Source: Atrichornis clamosus (lineage: Eukaryota; Chordata; Aves; Passeriformes; Menuridae). Taken from it: a DNA stretch of 64,000 nt. The number at the start of each line of letters is the position of its first letter. Within the stretch, counting starts at the first letter, position 1. The position numbers and the translations under genes were made by a program. Positions 35,501-50,500 of the stretch are shown one piece after another. The stretch lies in NCBI GenBank assembly GCA_013400975.1, contig WBMZ01009478.1, positions 62,001 to 126,000 on the forward strand, in the 5' to 3' direction. Under the pieces are notes generated by a model, which was given only the letters and a program-made list of their open reading frames with translations, searched no databases and had not been told where the DNA came from.

Positions 35501-38500
35501 AATAATCCATTTCCCATGCTCCACTACAGTGACTTTTTGACAGACTGGCACAGCAGAAGGCAATCAAATGTGTACAGAGTAATTTAAAAAATAACAAGCC
35601 TTTAAAACTGTGGTCTGAAATATTATTACAGAAGGCTGAACTAATTGTTGTGGAAATGTACTGTATGCAACACCTTAATGCACTGCCTGTGCACAGCCCA
35701 GCTCTTTGGAGGGAATTGGGAGCTGAGAGATTGCTGGCTTTAAGCACTTAGTGTCTGTAAAAGTGGCGTGGAATGGGATATTTTCCAGGCTGGGAGTCAC
35801 AGGAGCAGAACATGATGTCTCTGTTCAGCTTTGTCACCTGAGCCACCCCTCTGTGCCCACATGGGCCCTGTGGGATGCAGGACACTGGTCTCATGCCTGG
35901 AGGTGGGAGACACCTTGAGAGCCACTGGGCTCAGTTTTGGGGCTCTTCCTAGTGGACAGCACCTTATTTAAGATATTTATTCTAATTCAGGAACTCTGTG
36001 GCAGCATCTGTGTGTTTGTCTCACGTTTCAGTTCCCAGCAGGAGTTAGAAGGTGATAGAAACAACTGAGTGCTGCTGAAAAAGCCAGAGAAAGCTGTGGC
36101 CCAGCCTCAGTTTTCAACAGCTCTTTGCCCCACTTTAAGTGACCCATGTGATTTTGGGGAGAGGAGATGGTTCAGATACCTTTGGTGTCTGGGGTGAGCT
36201 CGGTGTGACCCCATGAAGGTCTCTAAGAGAGCAGTGGCCAGTGACTCAAACCTGTGACAGCAGTGCTTTCATGTCAGGCTGAGCGGAGCCGTGCACTCCT
36301 CACGTTTGCTGCTGTTCTGAGCACAGGGCTGATGGACGAGCTGGCAGAGCCAGGCCCTGGCAGAGGGCACAGCACCCCCCCTGCAGCTGCTGCACTGGAT
36401 CCCTCCGACCGCTTCCACGGGGCTGCGTACAGCCAGGGCCTGCTGCACACCCTGGGTAGGTCCGAGCTGGGGGAGCGCTGGCCTGGCTTCTACAGGACCG
36501 GAGGCTCAGGGAATGGGTTGGGTGGGAAGGGAGATGAAGCCCAGCCCATCCCACCCCCTGCCGTGGGCAGGGACACCTTCCACTATCCCAGGTTGCTCCA
36601 AGCCTCGTCCAGCCTGGCCTTGGACACTTCCAGGGATGAGGCAGCCACATTATTAAGGGATTTTCCTAAATAAAACCACCAGGAATATGCTTTTTATCTA
36701 TAATAGCTCATTTACTGTTCTGCTGTCCATCAATCATTGTAACTCTCATGGAAGAATCAATAGAAATCAAAATGAAAATACCTTTCTAAAGTAAATTAAA
36801 AGATACATGCAAAAAGAAAGTATTTAAATGTGACATGATGACATCCAATTAAGCCTTAATTAAGGTATTTAATTAAAAGATTAGTATCCAATCAATACAA
36901 ATTTATTGCTGTTGTTTCAAGATAAGTCAAAATATTAAAATGAGATAAATTGGTGATTGTGTGTAGAACTGGAATGTGCTGAAGTGATAAATGCTGGCAG
37001 TTATAGTTCTGTAGGTGCAGAAAAGGCACTTTTCAATTTCATTTTACTCAGATATTCTTAATTTCAGTTTATGCACTTGAATTCACTTTAGTAACTCATT
37101 CATTTAAAGCTGGGAAATTGATAGGATTTCAAACAGCAAGGAAATGGGTTTTCTGTTCTAAATCTATGACTCACATGGGTGAGTGTTAAACCTACTGGGT
37201 CTGTACTCTTGGAGTAAAAAAAATCAGATTTTTATTTCGCTAACTACAGATTGTGTTTTCTTATGCATTCAGCAGGTTAATATAGTTTTATTTAATTTAA
37301 TTATTTGAAATGTTGGATGTCAGGATTTTTAGTTGAAATATTAAAAAGCAAATTCACACTAAATTGTAAGGAAAAATAATAATGAAATGCATGTCAGTCT
37401 CCATTCTCTAGCATCATGAAATGTTAAGATGCAGGAATAACTCAGTAAATAAAGGTTTATTGATACAATTGCTTGAATAATCATGCAGTGAAACAGTATG
37501 GAATCAAACATGGATTTCTGAGGGACGAGGGATACTCCAGGCTATACTGTTCCCAACAGGACTGAAGATATAAGGATGGCGTTACACAGTCCCCAAATTA
37601 GCTCCTAATTGTGTGCCTTGCAATGTCCTAGAAAGCAAAATGAGGTATTGATTTAATGTGAAGTCAGTCATTAGTTATCAACCCAAAACTGAGGCCTTAA
37701 ATCATTTTGGTACAGATCTATCAACTCAGCTTAATGGTGTGAATAAGGATATCAGAATTACAAGTGAATATATTTGCTTTACATGGCAAAATGTAATTCC
37801 AGGGAAGGAGTGGGACTAATTAGTGGGGCTTTGCTGTGTTAATACTCCTCATTCAGGAGGCTTTTCCTGGCCGTGCTGAGCTGGTTGAGAATGATGCAAT
37901 TCCTTCACAGTAAAAGGACTGAGATTTGTGTTTGTGGGGTACCAGCTTTGTTGTGATGCTCTCCCTGGGCAGGAGGGAACCTCAGCGCGGTGCCAGAGCC
38001 CCACCACATCCCTCTGGATTTCTTCTGCCACCGAACTTATGCTGCTGATCCCGGGATGGAGCAAGTGGTGATGCTGACAGTGGTTGGGATGGAGGCTCTG
38101 AAGAGTGCTGGAGAGCTCCTGCACCAGATCCTGCTTCCTGGCCTCAAGAATCAGTCTCGGAGTGCAGGTGATCCCAGCTCTTGGGGAGGGCTGTAGACCT
38201 CAGTCAGGAAAGCTTATCCTGGGTTGCTATTTTCAGCATAGCAGGAACATCATGGGAAATGTGGTGAAGGGGCCTCAGGAGGAACAGGTTTCTTTGTTTA
38301 CCTGCCTAAAGAGCAGAGGAATTTATCTTGGCTAGTTATGGGCAAGGCCACATTTCATATCACAAACTGCTCAGGTGGGCATCGTTTGCTTCAGAGAGCA
38401 TCAAATTAGTTCGGAGAAGTGCTTGGGCTAACTCAGCTTTTATGTAACAACACAGAGCATTGTGTTAAGCCCTGGGAGGTAAGGCAGCTCTGGAACTGGC

Positions 38501-41500
38501 ACAGGGATTTGGGAGTCACAGCCTGTGCTGTGTCCAGTGACAGCCGTGGTGAGCAGCACCAGGACACTTCACAGCTCCGCGCTGCAGTTCCCCCGCGGGA
38601 GGAGCAGCAGTGCCAGCCCCACACTGGGTGCTCACACAGGCATGAAAAGGGCTGTCAGGCCCTAGGCAGGACGAGGGCTTTATGTAATTTCATGATGCAG
38701 GTTGCAGTGAAGTGTGATAACACAGGGAGTGTAAGCACAAAGGGCAGAAGCCTGGCCCTGTCTTACACTGTGTTGTATCCAACTCTCCTAAAACCGTGTT
38801 GAAATATTACTCAACACCCTATGGAGTAGGTTCTATATCTCAGATCTTAGCCAATAGCACTCACAGATTGAACCCCAAATATCTTGCTAAATAGTCAGAA
38901 GACAACTTTACAAACCCAACAACATTTAAACTACTTTAGAGACAAGTCAGCATTCTGTTGTAGTTTATTACTGTAATGAACGTTGCTTAAAGTGTTATGA
39001 GAGGTGCTAAAGGATCTATAATTATGGATTATGCTGTGCCAAGCCACATTGTTATCAGTGTATTCTCAGTGATTCCCTTTCAACTCTTCTCCATTAGCTG
39101 TGCTCTCTAATCAAATCATGGCACTTGTTCCCTGTGGCTCCCTGTTGATTTCCTTGATAGCCCTTTTTTAATTTTCCCTGTAATGTCATTTCTTAGCATT
39201 TGGATCTTGTGGGTTTTCCCAGTATGTACAGTCCATTCTGGATGCAACAGAAGTCAAAACAGCCTTGGAACTTGTGTGGGGAGGAAAACAATGTGAAGGC
39301 AGAAGATTTGTGTCCAAAAGAAAGCGCAGCTTCCATGAAACACACGCTGTTGTCTGAGCTGAAAACATTTCTCTCGACTTGCAGGAGAGCCTGACTCAGG
39401 ATTTGAGCTCCTAGGCCTGAAGTGGCTGCCCCGTCTCACTCGGTGTCAGGCCAGGGAGATCACCCCTTTTGAGGCTGGAGACACTCCCTGGCAGAGCAGC
39501 CTGGCCACGCTGATGTCCGGCCCGGTCCTGGTGTGTGCGCTCCGGGGCATCGACGCCTTCGCGGCTCTCGCAGCTGTGCTGAAGGGATGGACACAGGGCA
39601 GGGCCAGCCTCAGCACAGGGGACACCCTCCCACAGGCAGTGATGGCCTTGACCCCAGAGGTGACATTCAGACAGGCCATCCTCTTCTTCACAGAGGCCGA
39701 TTTGGTAACTGGTAAGGCATGTTTTTACTGTTTCGGTTATAGGGTGTTTGGGAATTCATTGGATTTGGACAAAGGAATCCAGTGCTGTGGGTTTTCTCAG
39801 GCACAGAAAACCCTAATAACGTGGGGGTAAATTCTGTGCATGGTTGGATGAAGATGAGGCAATGAAACCAGGAGGAGCCAGCTGAGGTCACCTACAAGGT
39901 GACCTATTAAATTAACGTGGCTGTGCCTGGCCTGGTGCCCTCTCTGATGATCTCGAGGTACTCCGTAAGTACTAATTAACTATCAGAGCAATTGGCAGGA
40001 TCAGTAAATAACATCATGCATTTCACTTCTGTTTATAAGAGAAACTAAAGAACAGAGACCAAGAGCTCTCCCACCTAAATGTGGGCCCCTAATTGTGGTG
40101 CCAAACTTGTTGAGGCTTGATGCCTCAGCCTCCTGTGCCCAGGGGGATGAAGGTGTGACTAATCTGTAAGAGCTGAAGAAAGCAGATTTCTTGAGAATTT
40201 CTTTTTATGCTGGAGGAGAATGAACAGAGGAATGGAGACTTTTGCTGTCAGAAGCTTCTCAGACTTCAGTGATGTGTGCCAGCATCGATCTTTCAGCACA
40301 GTGAATTTGATGGTTTCCTCCTGTAGCAGGAAATGTATAGCCATGCCTCTTGAAACTAAATCACTGTGCAGGCTGTGGGGTTATTGATATTGGAGGTTTT
40401 GGAGCAGCAGACTACCAGCTCCCATTGTTTTCTTTTAATGGGAAATATTAAAAGAAGAATTGGGGCTGCCTGACTCCTCACACCCAGAGAGAAACTGTTC
40501 TGAGCCTGACAATTTCTGGCAGAGGGTTGGAACAAGATGGTCCCTTCCAACCCAAGCCATTCTGGGATTTTATGATTACTCAGAAGCAGAGGGAAATCAA
40601 GATTGTGGTAACACCATGTATCAGCTGAGGAGGAGTGATGCAGTTCCATAAGAGAGTTCGTGCTTTGAATTTATAGCTCTTCCTTTATCTTTCCTTGGGG
40701 AGAAAGGGTCCTTTGTCAGCAACACAAACTTAGACACTTGTGTCAAGCGCACTGTGCCTGTGTGGTATGGAGTAACAAATTGGCTTTACTGAACAGAAAG
40801 TAGAAAGATTTGTCTGGGAAAAGATACTGGGTTTAGTCTCACAGAAAGCTGGATTTGTCAGTGAACTATGTGGGTGTTCTCTGGGAGACTGGTGAGCAGG
40901 AAGAGGAGCCTTCAGGAAAGAAGGCACCAGACATCCTAAAGTAGTGTCTAAAGCTGTAAGAATTCATGCACTGCAGCCCTTGATTAAAGCTATCTTGTGA
41001 TGAAGAGGCAGGTTAAGAGGAAAGCAGAGCTGTGAGCTCTGTTTACCGAGGGAGGTTGTAATGGCAGTGCCAGTCTTTCCCACCAAAGCTGTTGGCAGGA
41101 ACAGAGGAGCACAGCTGAGCCATGACTTCAGCACCCTGCACTACCTCTTTTATCAGGCCATTGCCTTTTTTCCTCATGTTTTTATTGTTGTGGGAGGAAT
41201 GGAGAGGCCTTTGTGCTTGAGAACAGCTCTTCAGTATTTTGTATCAAGTCAAAGGTCTGCCATTTCCCCTGCTAAATAAAATGACTTTTGTCACCCTCCA
41301 CCCCCAGCCAGTGAAGGTTTCCCATCTCTGAATCCACAAAAATACAAGTCCTTCCTCTTCCAGATGCAGAACACCGCCCTGCTATGAAATACCTGCCACC
41401 ACCTGGCAGGAGCTCCAGGACTGCAGGGAAGGCCACGGGTAAGCACCAGTTGCTTCTCGAATAAAACCGAGTCATTTTGAAGGAATTGATTGAAGGAAAC

Positions 41501-44500
41501 TGCATGTCCTCTGTCAGAGCCATTAGAAGGGGATTAGTAAGACTTTGGTTAAACCTCCTAGTCCCAGGCAATGGGGAAGAAAAGGCCAGATGGGTCCAGT
41601 TGGTGCTGGGAGAAGGTGGGAGCATTGTCACATCCTTTCTTCTCCACAGTGCTGAGAATGACCTGCTGAGGGCTGGTGTGGAAAGTAAGCTGCAAGAGTA
41701 ATTAATGCCAGCTCTTTAGTAGCCCTTTTCAGATGTAGAGCCCAAAAAAGATGATTTTCCTTATGTTTTAGAGAGGGGAAATGTGTTGACAACCATTGCC
41801 CAACAAGAAATCACAGCAGAATGTGCATTTCCTGTCTCATGGGATGTGTCTCTGTCATTTACATCCCAGTGCCACCCAGGTCACCATGGAATTCACAGAT
41901 CCTAGAAGTTCTTTAGACAACCCCAGCACTAAAGAAAAATTTGGTACTGTGAGGATGTGAGCTAAAAATTTATGAGGCAAGGCAAGGACCTTGGGGGTGG
42001 TTCTACCTGCTATTTGTGCTCTTATTATTGCAACAGACATGTGGAAAGAGAAATAGGTCTCATTAGAAAAAAAACCCCACTTTGACTAAATACCTTCCAT
42101 ATATATAGCCCTAGGAAATAGAAACACATAGATTTTGGACAGTAATAAATACAAAAAAAAGAGGTAATTTTGTTTTGATGCACAGATTTTAGTTTTATCT
42201 ACCTTGCATGTCACACTGGCTGAACTTGTCAGTCACTGGAAAAGGAAGTTTTTTATCAATGTGATGCAGGATTCTCCTCATTGTGCCCTAGATCTGGATA
42301 ACTTTTCCATTCACATGTGCCTGAAGTGCCTTAATTGTCCTCACCTCTCCAGGTCACTGCAGGTTTTGCATTAGACTGAAGGAAACATTTTTCTCTAGGC
42401 TTTTGTCCTTAGTTCTGACTCACCAGATTCCTTTCATCCTGCCCTGCTCTCCTAAAGAACCACTGGAGCAGTCATTCCTGGCTGTTTGGGGAATGCCAGG
42501 GAGGTTTTTATCAGCAGTAGTCAGACTCCACAGCACTTCTTTGCTTCTGAGAGACATCAAACAAAACACCCGAGCTCTGGGACTTTCACTGGAAACAAGG
42601 CAGCATCTAACTTGACTGTGGAATATTAGGAGCACAAAGGTGGCTTAAAACCACTGTTAGCCATGCCCTGAAATCACAGAAAAGGTAACCGAGAACCAAC
42701 ATGATTCAGGACTTGCAGTCCTGTTCAACCTGGGATTACCGGAGAAGGGGAAGTGTGACCCCTCCCAGGGTGTCCCAGCACATCTGAAATCAAGCCCTGC
42801 ACGTCTCAGTGTAAGACTTTAAAATATCAGTGTGACGTAGAAATGTTGGCTGCTTTATGTAGAGATGATGGCAAAATCCCCAGATGGTTGTCTCAGAGCA
42901 CACACCCCCCACTCACCCAAATCTCTGCTTCTCTTCTTCAGTGGGTGAGAGCTGGAGGTGCCGTGCAGAATCCCTGTTTTCCTACCTGCAAGCAGGTGAG
43001 AGGGAAAGGCAAATGGAAAAATGTGGTTTGACAAGGACTTGGTGGAACTAACTCATCTGGATGTACCAGCCCAAAATAAACCAAAGGATTATACCAGCGT
43101 TTTCCTTGGGCTGGAATACAGGCAGTGCTGCACTCCAGGAAATGTGGTGTCTGCTTGTCTTGAGTTCACACTTACTTGAAGTCACCCATCTAAAGTATTG
43201 TATATAAATAGCATATAAAATAAACAGTATTTTCACCGTTAAGCTATGAAATCAAAACCTACGTAATAATTTTTAGGGCGAAAAAAAAAGGGAAAGAATT
43301 GTGGGGAATGGATCTAAAAATATTACAAAGTCAAAAAATGTGATAAAACCCAGGAAAAGTGGGAAGGCCATTGAACAGGCAGAACTAGAGGTGGAAATCA
43401 GGCAGGTTTGAGCATTTCCAAACAGGTACTTCTGGTAATTCATGATCAGCAGAGATTGTTCCATGGGTAATTAGTGGTGTTAAACTGTTGTCACTTACAA
43501 TCACCGAGGAGAGAAAGCCAACTCTGGGGTGCCAAGGTGTCTCTGACCAAACCAAGCTGGCAGATACCTCCTGAAGTGTCTGCAGTCCCTAAATATGCAG
43601 CAGGTAGTGATTGCCACAGCACAGGAATGAGGATATCTGCCCAAAACTGCAGCAGATGGTGAGGGAAACATCTGGAGGCCACTGAGTGCTTACGTAACAC
43701 ACGGGTGAGGTGGAGCTGAGCAGCTTCCTGCACTCCCAGGCTGTTGCTATGGCACTAAAACCTTGCTGCTCAGCAGTGATGTGAAGAAAACAGCACATCT
43801 TTTAACAGGAGGGCTCCCTGCACCACAAGGGTTAAGTTTCCACTGCAAGTGGGGAGGTGATAATCTTGGTTTTTAGTTTTCTCTGCCATGAATCCTGCTT
43901 GTCATGCGAAAAGAACAGCATTAAGTTACAGGTAGCCTTGTTGATGCTTCCTTGCATTGACATCTGTATAATTAGTAGTGGGGTGTACAGGACACAGAAA
44001 ATGACATTTTTGTACCCAAACACATCATCTTGGATCACTTTTAGCAGCTTGTAGGATGTCTCCCTGTGCTCGTGCTGATTGATGTGGCTGAGCACCAGCA
44101 GATCCTGCACCTCACAAACTGCTTCTGACACTACAGTTGCCAATAAATCTTCAAAAGAAGTTATTAGGATAAAATATTAACTATGCTCTCAGTAGCAAGT
44201 ACTTTAGCAAAACTAAAAATTTGAAATTGCTGTCATTTAAAAATTTAAATTTGAAATTTAAAATGAAATTTATGTATTTTCTGCCTTTAAATCCATTTTC
44301 TACCATCAGACAGCAAAGGTGTCTTGGTCTGGTTTGTTTTCTGCTTCTCACAGTGCTGCACCTACCTGGCAGTTCTGCTGGGAGAGCTTTCTCAGAAGCA
44401 GAAAGTTTTTGCTGGAATGTCAATTTTGGTAAACACAACTCTATTCCTAATTGGTTTATGACATTAATTGGGACCTGCCAGGGTTGTTATTGCCTCTCTG

Positions 44501-47500
44501 AAACAGAGCTCTAAGAGACACAGAACACAGGAGTAAGGATTTAATAGCTGCCTTAAGGATTACATCACATCATCACTACAGCTCACATGAAAAATGTAAA
44601 AGGGAATATTTTATCCTTCTTAAAACATTAATATATCAAGGTTTGAGTCTTATCCGGCAGACCTGCTGCACAAACTTTTTGGACCTGGAGGGAGAAATCT
44701 CCAAGCCCAGACTGTTTCAGATATATTTTTAAACTAAAAATCAAACAAACCGAACCAAAATGAATAAATAAATAATCCCATATACCCAGGTTTTTTATGG
44801 GCTTGTTTTGTTCAGATTTTTGTGAACTTCCTGCCAGGTTTTCGATAACCCCCATCCCCAGATGTCTGCCCAGGGTAGTAAACAAACACTGCTGTGTTTC
44901 ACGGAGTGCTTTGTTCCAGGAGCGCAGGTTCTGTGCACTGTGCTGCTCGTCAAACCCGGTGTCTGGAGCCACAGCCTCCCAAGGATCCTCCGGCATCTAC
45001 ACCTGGAAAAATTCAGCGTGGTGGGAATGAAACACATCGACCTGGAAGCAGCCACTGCCTGCAGCCTCCTCCCCTCCGAGCTGAAGCAGGTTGGTTGAGG
45101 GAGTGGCAGGTGTGTGGTCACACTGGGCTGTGGGGTGGGGAAAGAGATCAGCTGAAAATAATCCATTCCTGAAAAACCCAGCCGCTCCCACCCGGGCTTT
45201 CGGAGCTGTTCTGAAAGTGAGCGATATGGAACAATCAGATCTGCACCTTATCAGCACAAAGAGAGCTGACATGCTGAGGGTTTCTTTTATCACACGCCAT
45301 AAAGAAGCAGACCTGCTTTCTCCCAAACAAAACTTTGGGGGATATGGGCAATACAGACCTCCCAGGAATCTCTTCAGCTGCTGCTGTACAGCTCTGCCTC
45401 TTTCCCTGCCAAACAGGTGTCCTCTTCCTCCCCCAGGTCACTCCGGGTAGGGCACACCTGGGGAACACGTGTGCCTGGGTTTATTCCATGTGTTTGAACC
45501 TGGGGAACCCTCACTGCACGGTCAGGGAATACAGATCTCTGGAGTGCTGCTACCTGAGGTTACAGGCACAGCTGAGTCCTGGCCCAGCAGCCTGTAAAAA
45601 TGACCTGCAAAGAGAGAAAATTGTCCTTGCTCATGTCTTATAGGGAGTAAAGAGTGTTCCTAAATCTTAGGGCACTATGGGGGTTGATTAGCTAAAAATA
45701 GATCCATGTTTCTGCTCTTTTATAGCTTTAGAAACCTTTTTTCTCCTCAACCTGACATATCCTGAGTGTTAGGATATTGTGAAAGCCAGGGAACTGAACT
45801 CTGGGCATCTGACAGGAGTTAGATTATTATTTTTTTAATTTCCTTGGGAAAAAAAAAGTCTGTGTTATTTGATTGCTTTCCTGAAGACATTGAACCAATT
45901 GACTTCAGAGAGAACAAATCTTTATAATTGATATTGCTCTTGGGTTAAGTTTGGAAAGTTTATAACACTGTCTCCTAGAAATTCCTGATAGAGGCTTCCA
46001 GAAGAAAACAGGAACATGCCAGAGGAGTGCTCTGGAACAATTAATGCCTTCAGCATGGTAGCAGTGATTTTTAAATCATCTGATTTCTAAATATTTACAC
46101 TGGCAAGAGAGATATAGTGGCTATTAGAGTTGATGGGGCTGTGCTTCCCAACATTATTTAATCACAGAGCTAAATACAAAATGCTTTTTTGATCATCTGA
46201 AACAGAAAACATCTTAAAAAACCCAAATATCCTCAGGAAACAAAGAAGATATGTGTGGGATAAATGTGAGCAGTGGTTGTTTCCTGAAAATTTTCTTGGT
46301 TTTGGAGTTGAGCATTGATTTAGTTGCCTTGAAGAGCTGGTGACTAACGAGTATAAAAATTACAGACTATTGGGATTTTGTTCATGGGGAAAAAAAGCAG
46401 GTTTTGAAAGTGAGGAAGCAAAGAAAATAGTCTGCCTGTGGCAAGGGGGAACAGACAGTAGGAAATGCTTTCTGCTGTCCAGGGGCTCCTTTTCAGAACA
46501 CACTGGAATGGCTTTCACTGGTGAGGGCTGGGAAAGGCTCAGCTCCCAAGGTAAGTAGGGAGATTTTCAAAAAGCCTCAGCAGGCTCCAGGGACGGGGTT
46601 ATTTGGAAAATCCAACTGCTAAGTGGCTCAGTGGCAGCCGTGGGGGCAGGGCTGTGTTTCCCAGCTGAATTCCATGTACAGCCTTTGGATGGGAGGGATA
46701 TTGATCATGGATCTGCTCCTCGGCTTGTGGCACAACATGCTGGGATACAATGCTGGGCTTAAAAGGAGGCTCTTAATATGGGGGCAAATTGCTGACATTT
46801 AGGATGTCACAGGATCCCAGCTGGGGTTGGAAGGGACCTCTGGAGATCATCCAGTCCCAACCCCCTGCCAGGGCAGGGTCACCGGGGCCAGGTGACAGAG
46901 GAAAGTGTCCAGGTGGGTTTGGAATGTCTCCAGAGGGGGAGACTCCATGCCCTTCCTGGGCAGCCTATTCCAATGCCCTGCCACCCTCCATGGAAGGAAG
47001 TTCTTCCTCATGCTAAGGTGGGACTTGTGGTTTAGTTTCTGACTCCTCATCCTGTCACTGGCACCACTGGGAGGAGCCTAGCACCGTCCTCCGACACCCC
47101 TTGGAGATGTTTGGATGGATTGAAGAGATCGATGATGATGAGATGTCCTGTTGAAGAGCCACTGTGTCTGCCCCTTCTAGAAATTCTGTCCAGGATTTTT
47201 TCCCTCCTGACCTGGAGCGTGATCCAGAATCCATCTCCAGAGAACTCCTGTGCACTGGGAAGTGCCAGGTCGTTGTGTGTACACAGCACTTGATAGCAAA
47301 TTTGGGGTTTATTCACTGCAAGCAAGACTACCTCACATCTTTTCCTTTCTAATGTATTATTTACATGCACTTGACAAATATCCTGGGCAACATGATCTCA
47401 GCTCCATGATTGCTTTTCCAGCTGAAATACTCCCAGTGAGCTCGGAGCAGCGCGTGGCCTTTGGAGTGTGATAAATCACGATTGCTCCGCTCCGTGCCGA

Positions 47501-50500
47501 GGCTATGGAATCACAGGAGCCATAACAATGTGTTTTATCTGGAGTTTAATAATGATTAGAAAAACTAAAGGTCACGTAAATAGAGCTGACATTGTCTTCC
47601 CAGCTTTTAGCAAGACCTGGTGGTGTTCAGACAGTGAGAAGTGCCTGTTCCCAGGGGGAATCTGCCCGTGGAGGCTGGATCTCCTTTCAGTGCTTATCCA
47701 GCAGATCCAGCCCTGCAGAGATTGGCAGCTTTGGCTTTATTTTTACAATGGGACCTGAGCTTGCTGTTGGGGATTACCTGATGTGATTGCCTGCAGTAGC
47801 AGGTCGCTGGACGCAATAACTCGGAGATTCCCTCCATCCCTGTTCTGTGATTCCAGTGGTAAAGGCAGACGGATCATTCTGCCGCTCGTTAATCCCGTTA
47901 GTCCTCCCGAGCCAGTGCACAGCTGGAACTTCCTCCCAACGAAATTGCTCACTGAATTCCAGGCAGCTGCACATGTGCAGCCCCACCACAGCTGCTCGGG
48001 ATCCGCAAGGACGCGGAGCGGAGGCAGGATGGGCATGAAGGCAGCGCTGGGCTGGCGGAGTCTGGAGTGGATGTGAGGAGGGTGAGGAGCTGTCAGAAGG
48101 GAAGAGTCACCTTGACCCACTCACACCATCAGCAGCAAGTAGAAACAACATCATCTTTAACCCCAGAGTCCGTGGATTTGCTGGGGAACCACTGGGAGAC
48201 AGGAAACAAGAAATTTTGTTACTTAGATCTCAAATCACTGGTTAGAAGCTCTGGAAGAAAATGCTGTCATTTATTCTGGTCTGTTTAACAGAAACGGAAT
48301 GTTTTCTTTGCAGATGTTTCCAACCTGAATGAATATTGATAAGTTATATCACTCCTTTGGAAAGTTTTCATGTAAAACGTCACTGGTTTTGATCATCCAA
48401 AGAGAAAACCCATAGAAAAGTGGATTATATCCATTTTTTTTTAACTAACAAAAATTTTCAAGCAAGAAGGGATTATTTTGTATTATACAGAACTGAATGA
48501 ATGTCACAATTTTGCAGTACACTGTGAGAAGCTGAAATTCTTTATCCTCATCCTCTCATCACCAAAAAACCCCTGAGTCACATGATGTGACCCTCTGCCC
48601 ATGGGGCAGGAGGGCTGACAACCACCACATCCAACTCCTCCAATACCTCACCAGTTTAAGCACAGGGGCTTTCTCATGGATCATTTTGCCTTTGCAAATA
48701 GAAGGGAGAATATCAGGCTTGAGCCCGTGGTTGTCAATTCATAACCTACTTCTTAGAGATGCAATTTAGGAGGAAGGCGAGTGCAGGAAGATTTGGGTCA
48801 AAGTCAGTGAATGGTTTCACGTGATAGAAAAGCAAAGAGGCCTTGAAGTGTTTTATCTCCGTATTTTTAAATGAAATGATAGGATTTGCTTCTGGAAATG
48901 TTTTATCTAGAGAATTGCTGTCCTCTGGTGCTTTTAGAAGATTAAAAAATAGAGGAATTAAAACCTCTGTGAATGACATGATTCAGCTGAATCAAATGGT
49001 GGTTTTTTCCCCCCTCTTGTTTTTATTTCCTCAAAAACTGGGGAAAAAAAAGTAAATAGCCATGGGTTGATTCTGGCAGGGAGCTGGAAATGCCCTTGTT
49101 TTCTAAGCTGGAGGGAACATCCAGAACTGGCTGCTGCCCTGTGGGGTGCGGGGAGGCACAGCTGGATGTTCCTGCCACGTTATTCAGATGGAGGGGCAGG
49201 AAGAGGCAGAACTGGATGCTCCTGCCATGTTATTCAGATGGAGGAGCTGGAGGAGGCAGAGCTGCAGCTGCTGTGGGCACCCTGACCTTGTGCTCAGCCC
49301 AGACATCTGCAGCAAGCCTGGCTTCCCAAGGTTTTCCTTAATTAAAGCAGTCAGGAAGGCCGGGAGCGCTCTGCTGCCCGTCTGCCCCCAGCACTGCTGC
49401 CGTTCCCAGGGCTCCCTGTCACTCTGTCTGTCTCCAGCCCTCAAAGCAGCCTCTTCTCACCAGTGCAGTGGTTGCTGCTTGTCATTTCCACTCATCCTTT
49501 CTCCCCGTAAGATCCCAGGGCCAGCTCTGCTCAGGAGTGGGCATGGGCTGAGCTGACCACGCTTGGAAAAGAAGCAAAGGTGGAGAAATTTGCTGTGGAG
49601 CAAAGTGCATCAGTGGCAAGGCCCGGAAAACAAATAATTCTTGCAGTCCCTGTTTTCCCCCTCCTACTTTTAAGCTCTGTGGTCCTGATCCTAACTCATG
49701 TCTGGAATTCACACTCCAGGAGAAGCAGGGGGGTCCTGCTTTTTGTGAATTCAAAAAGAAAAGCTCTGGTGTTTGTAATCCATGATTTTACATCAGCTGA
49801 AGAATTAAATGTGCTCCCTATCCCAGAGCATTTATGACCCTGGTGCTTCCTCCTGATCCATATGTGCCCCTGGAGGAACAGGCCTCCTGTGACCTGCTGG
49901 ATGTCACAAGAGCTGCTTGGTGTCTGTGCTGTGTATTTTGGAATCTTTAGTGCACCAGCACTGTACTAAAGAGGAGAGGAGCGAGGAGCAATGGCAGAAT
50001 TGCTTACTCCCAACTTTCTTCCTAGCCAAAGGAAAGCTGGGAAGTATCCAGTGCTCACCAACACTGTTCCTCATAACCTGTTCCATCTCTTATTTCTTTC
50101 CAGGATCCAGCTGCTGCAGAAGCTCACCTGGCCTACCTCACCTCAGGCACTGCCCTCGTGCTGTGCCTGCAGAGGCCCAATGCTGTGAAGAAGCTGATGG
50201 ATCTCCTGGGGCCAGAGGATCCCAAACTAGCCCAAGCACTGGATCCATGCCTCTGGAGGGCTCAGTATGGCACCAGCACAGTCCAGAATGGGTTTTATGG
50301 TAGGTTTTTGTACAAGAAAAGTCCAAAGGCTCAGATATACAAATGGAGAATCTGTTATGTCCTGTTCCCTCCTGCATGGTCACTCCAGATCCAGCCTTGG
50401 CAGGCAGTGGAAGCCTTTATTCCCTAAAAATCTTTTCCTGTGTTGTTGGTGGCTGAGCTGAGTGTGTCTCAAGCAATGAAATGTTCTCCCAGAAGATATA

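Larger units (their letters stand above)
33559..36326 (+). other. Intron 9
   Basis: A 2.8-kb intron with an old CR1 piece in minus orientation (33811-34064) and a short plus-orientation CR1 tail (34126-34198). The rest is featureless. Confidence 0.72.
45090..50103 (+). other. Intron 14
   Basis: A 5.0-kb intron with one CR1 fragment (46801-47165) and a 50-bp tandem duplication (49160-49259). No other exon was supported. Confidence 0.7.
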
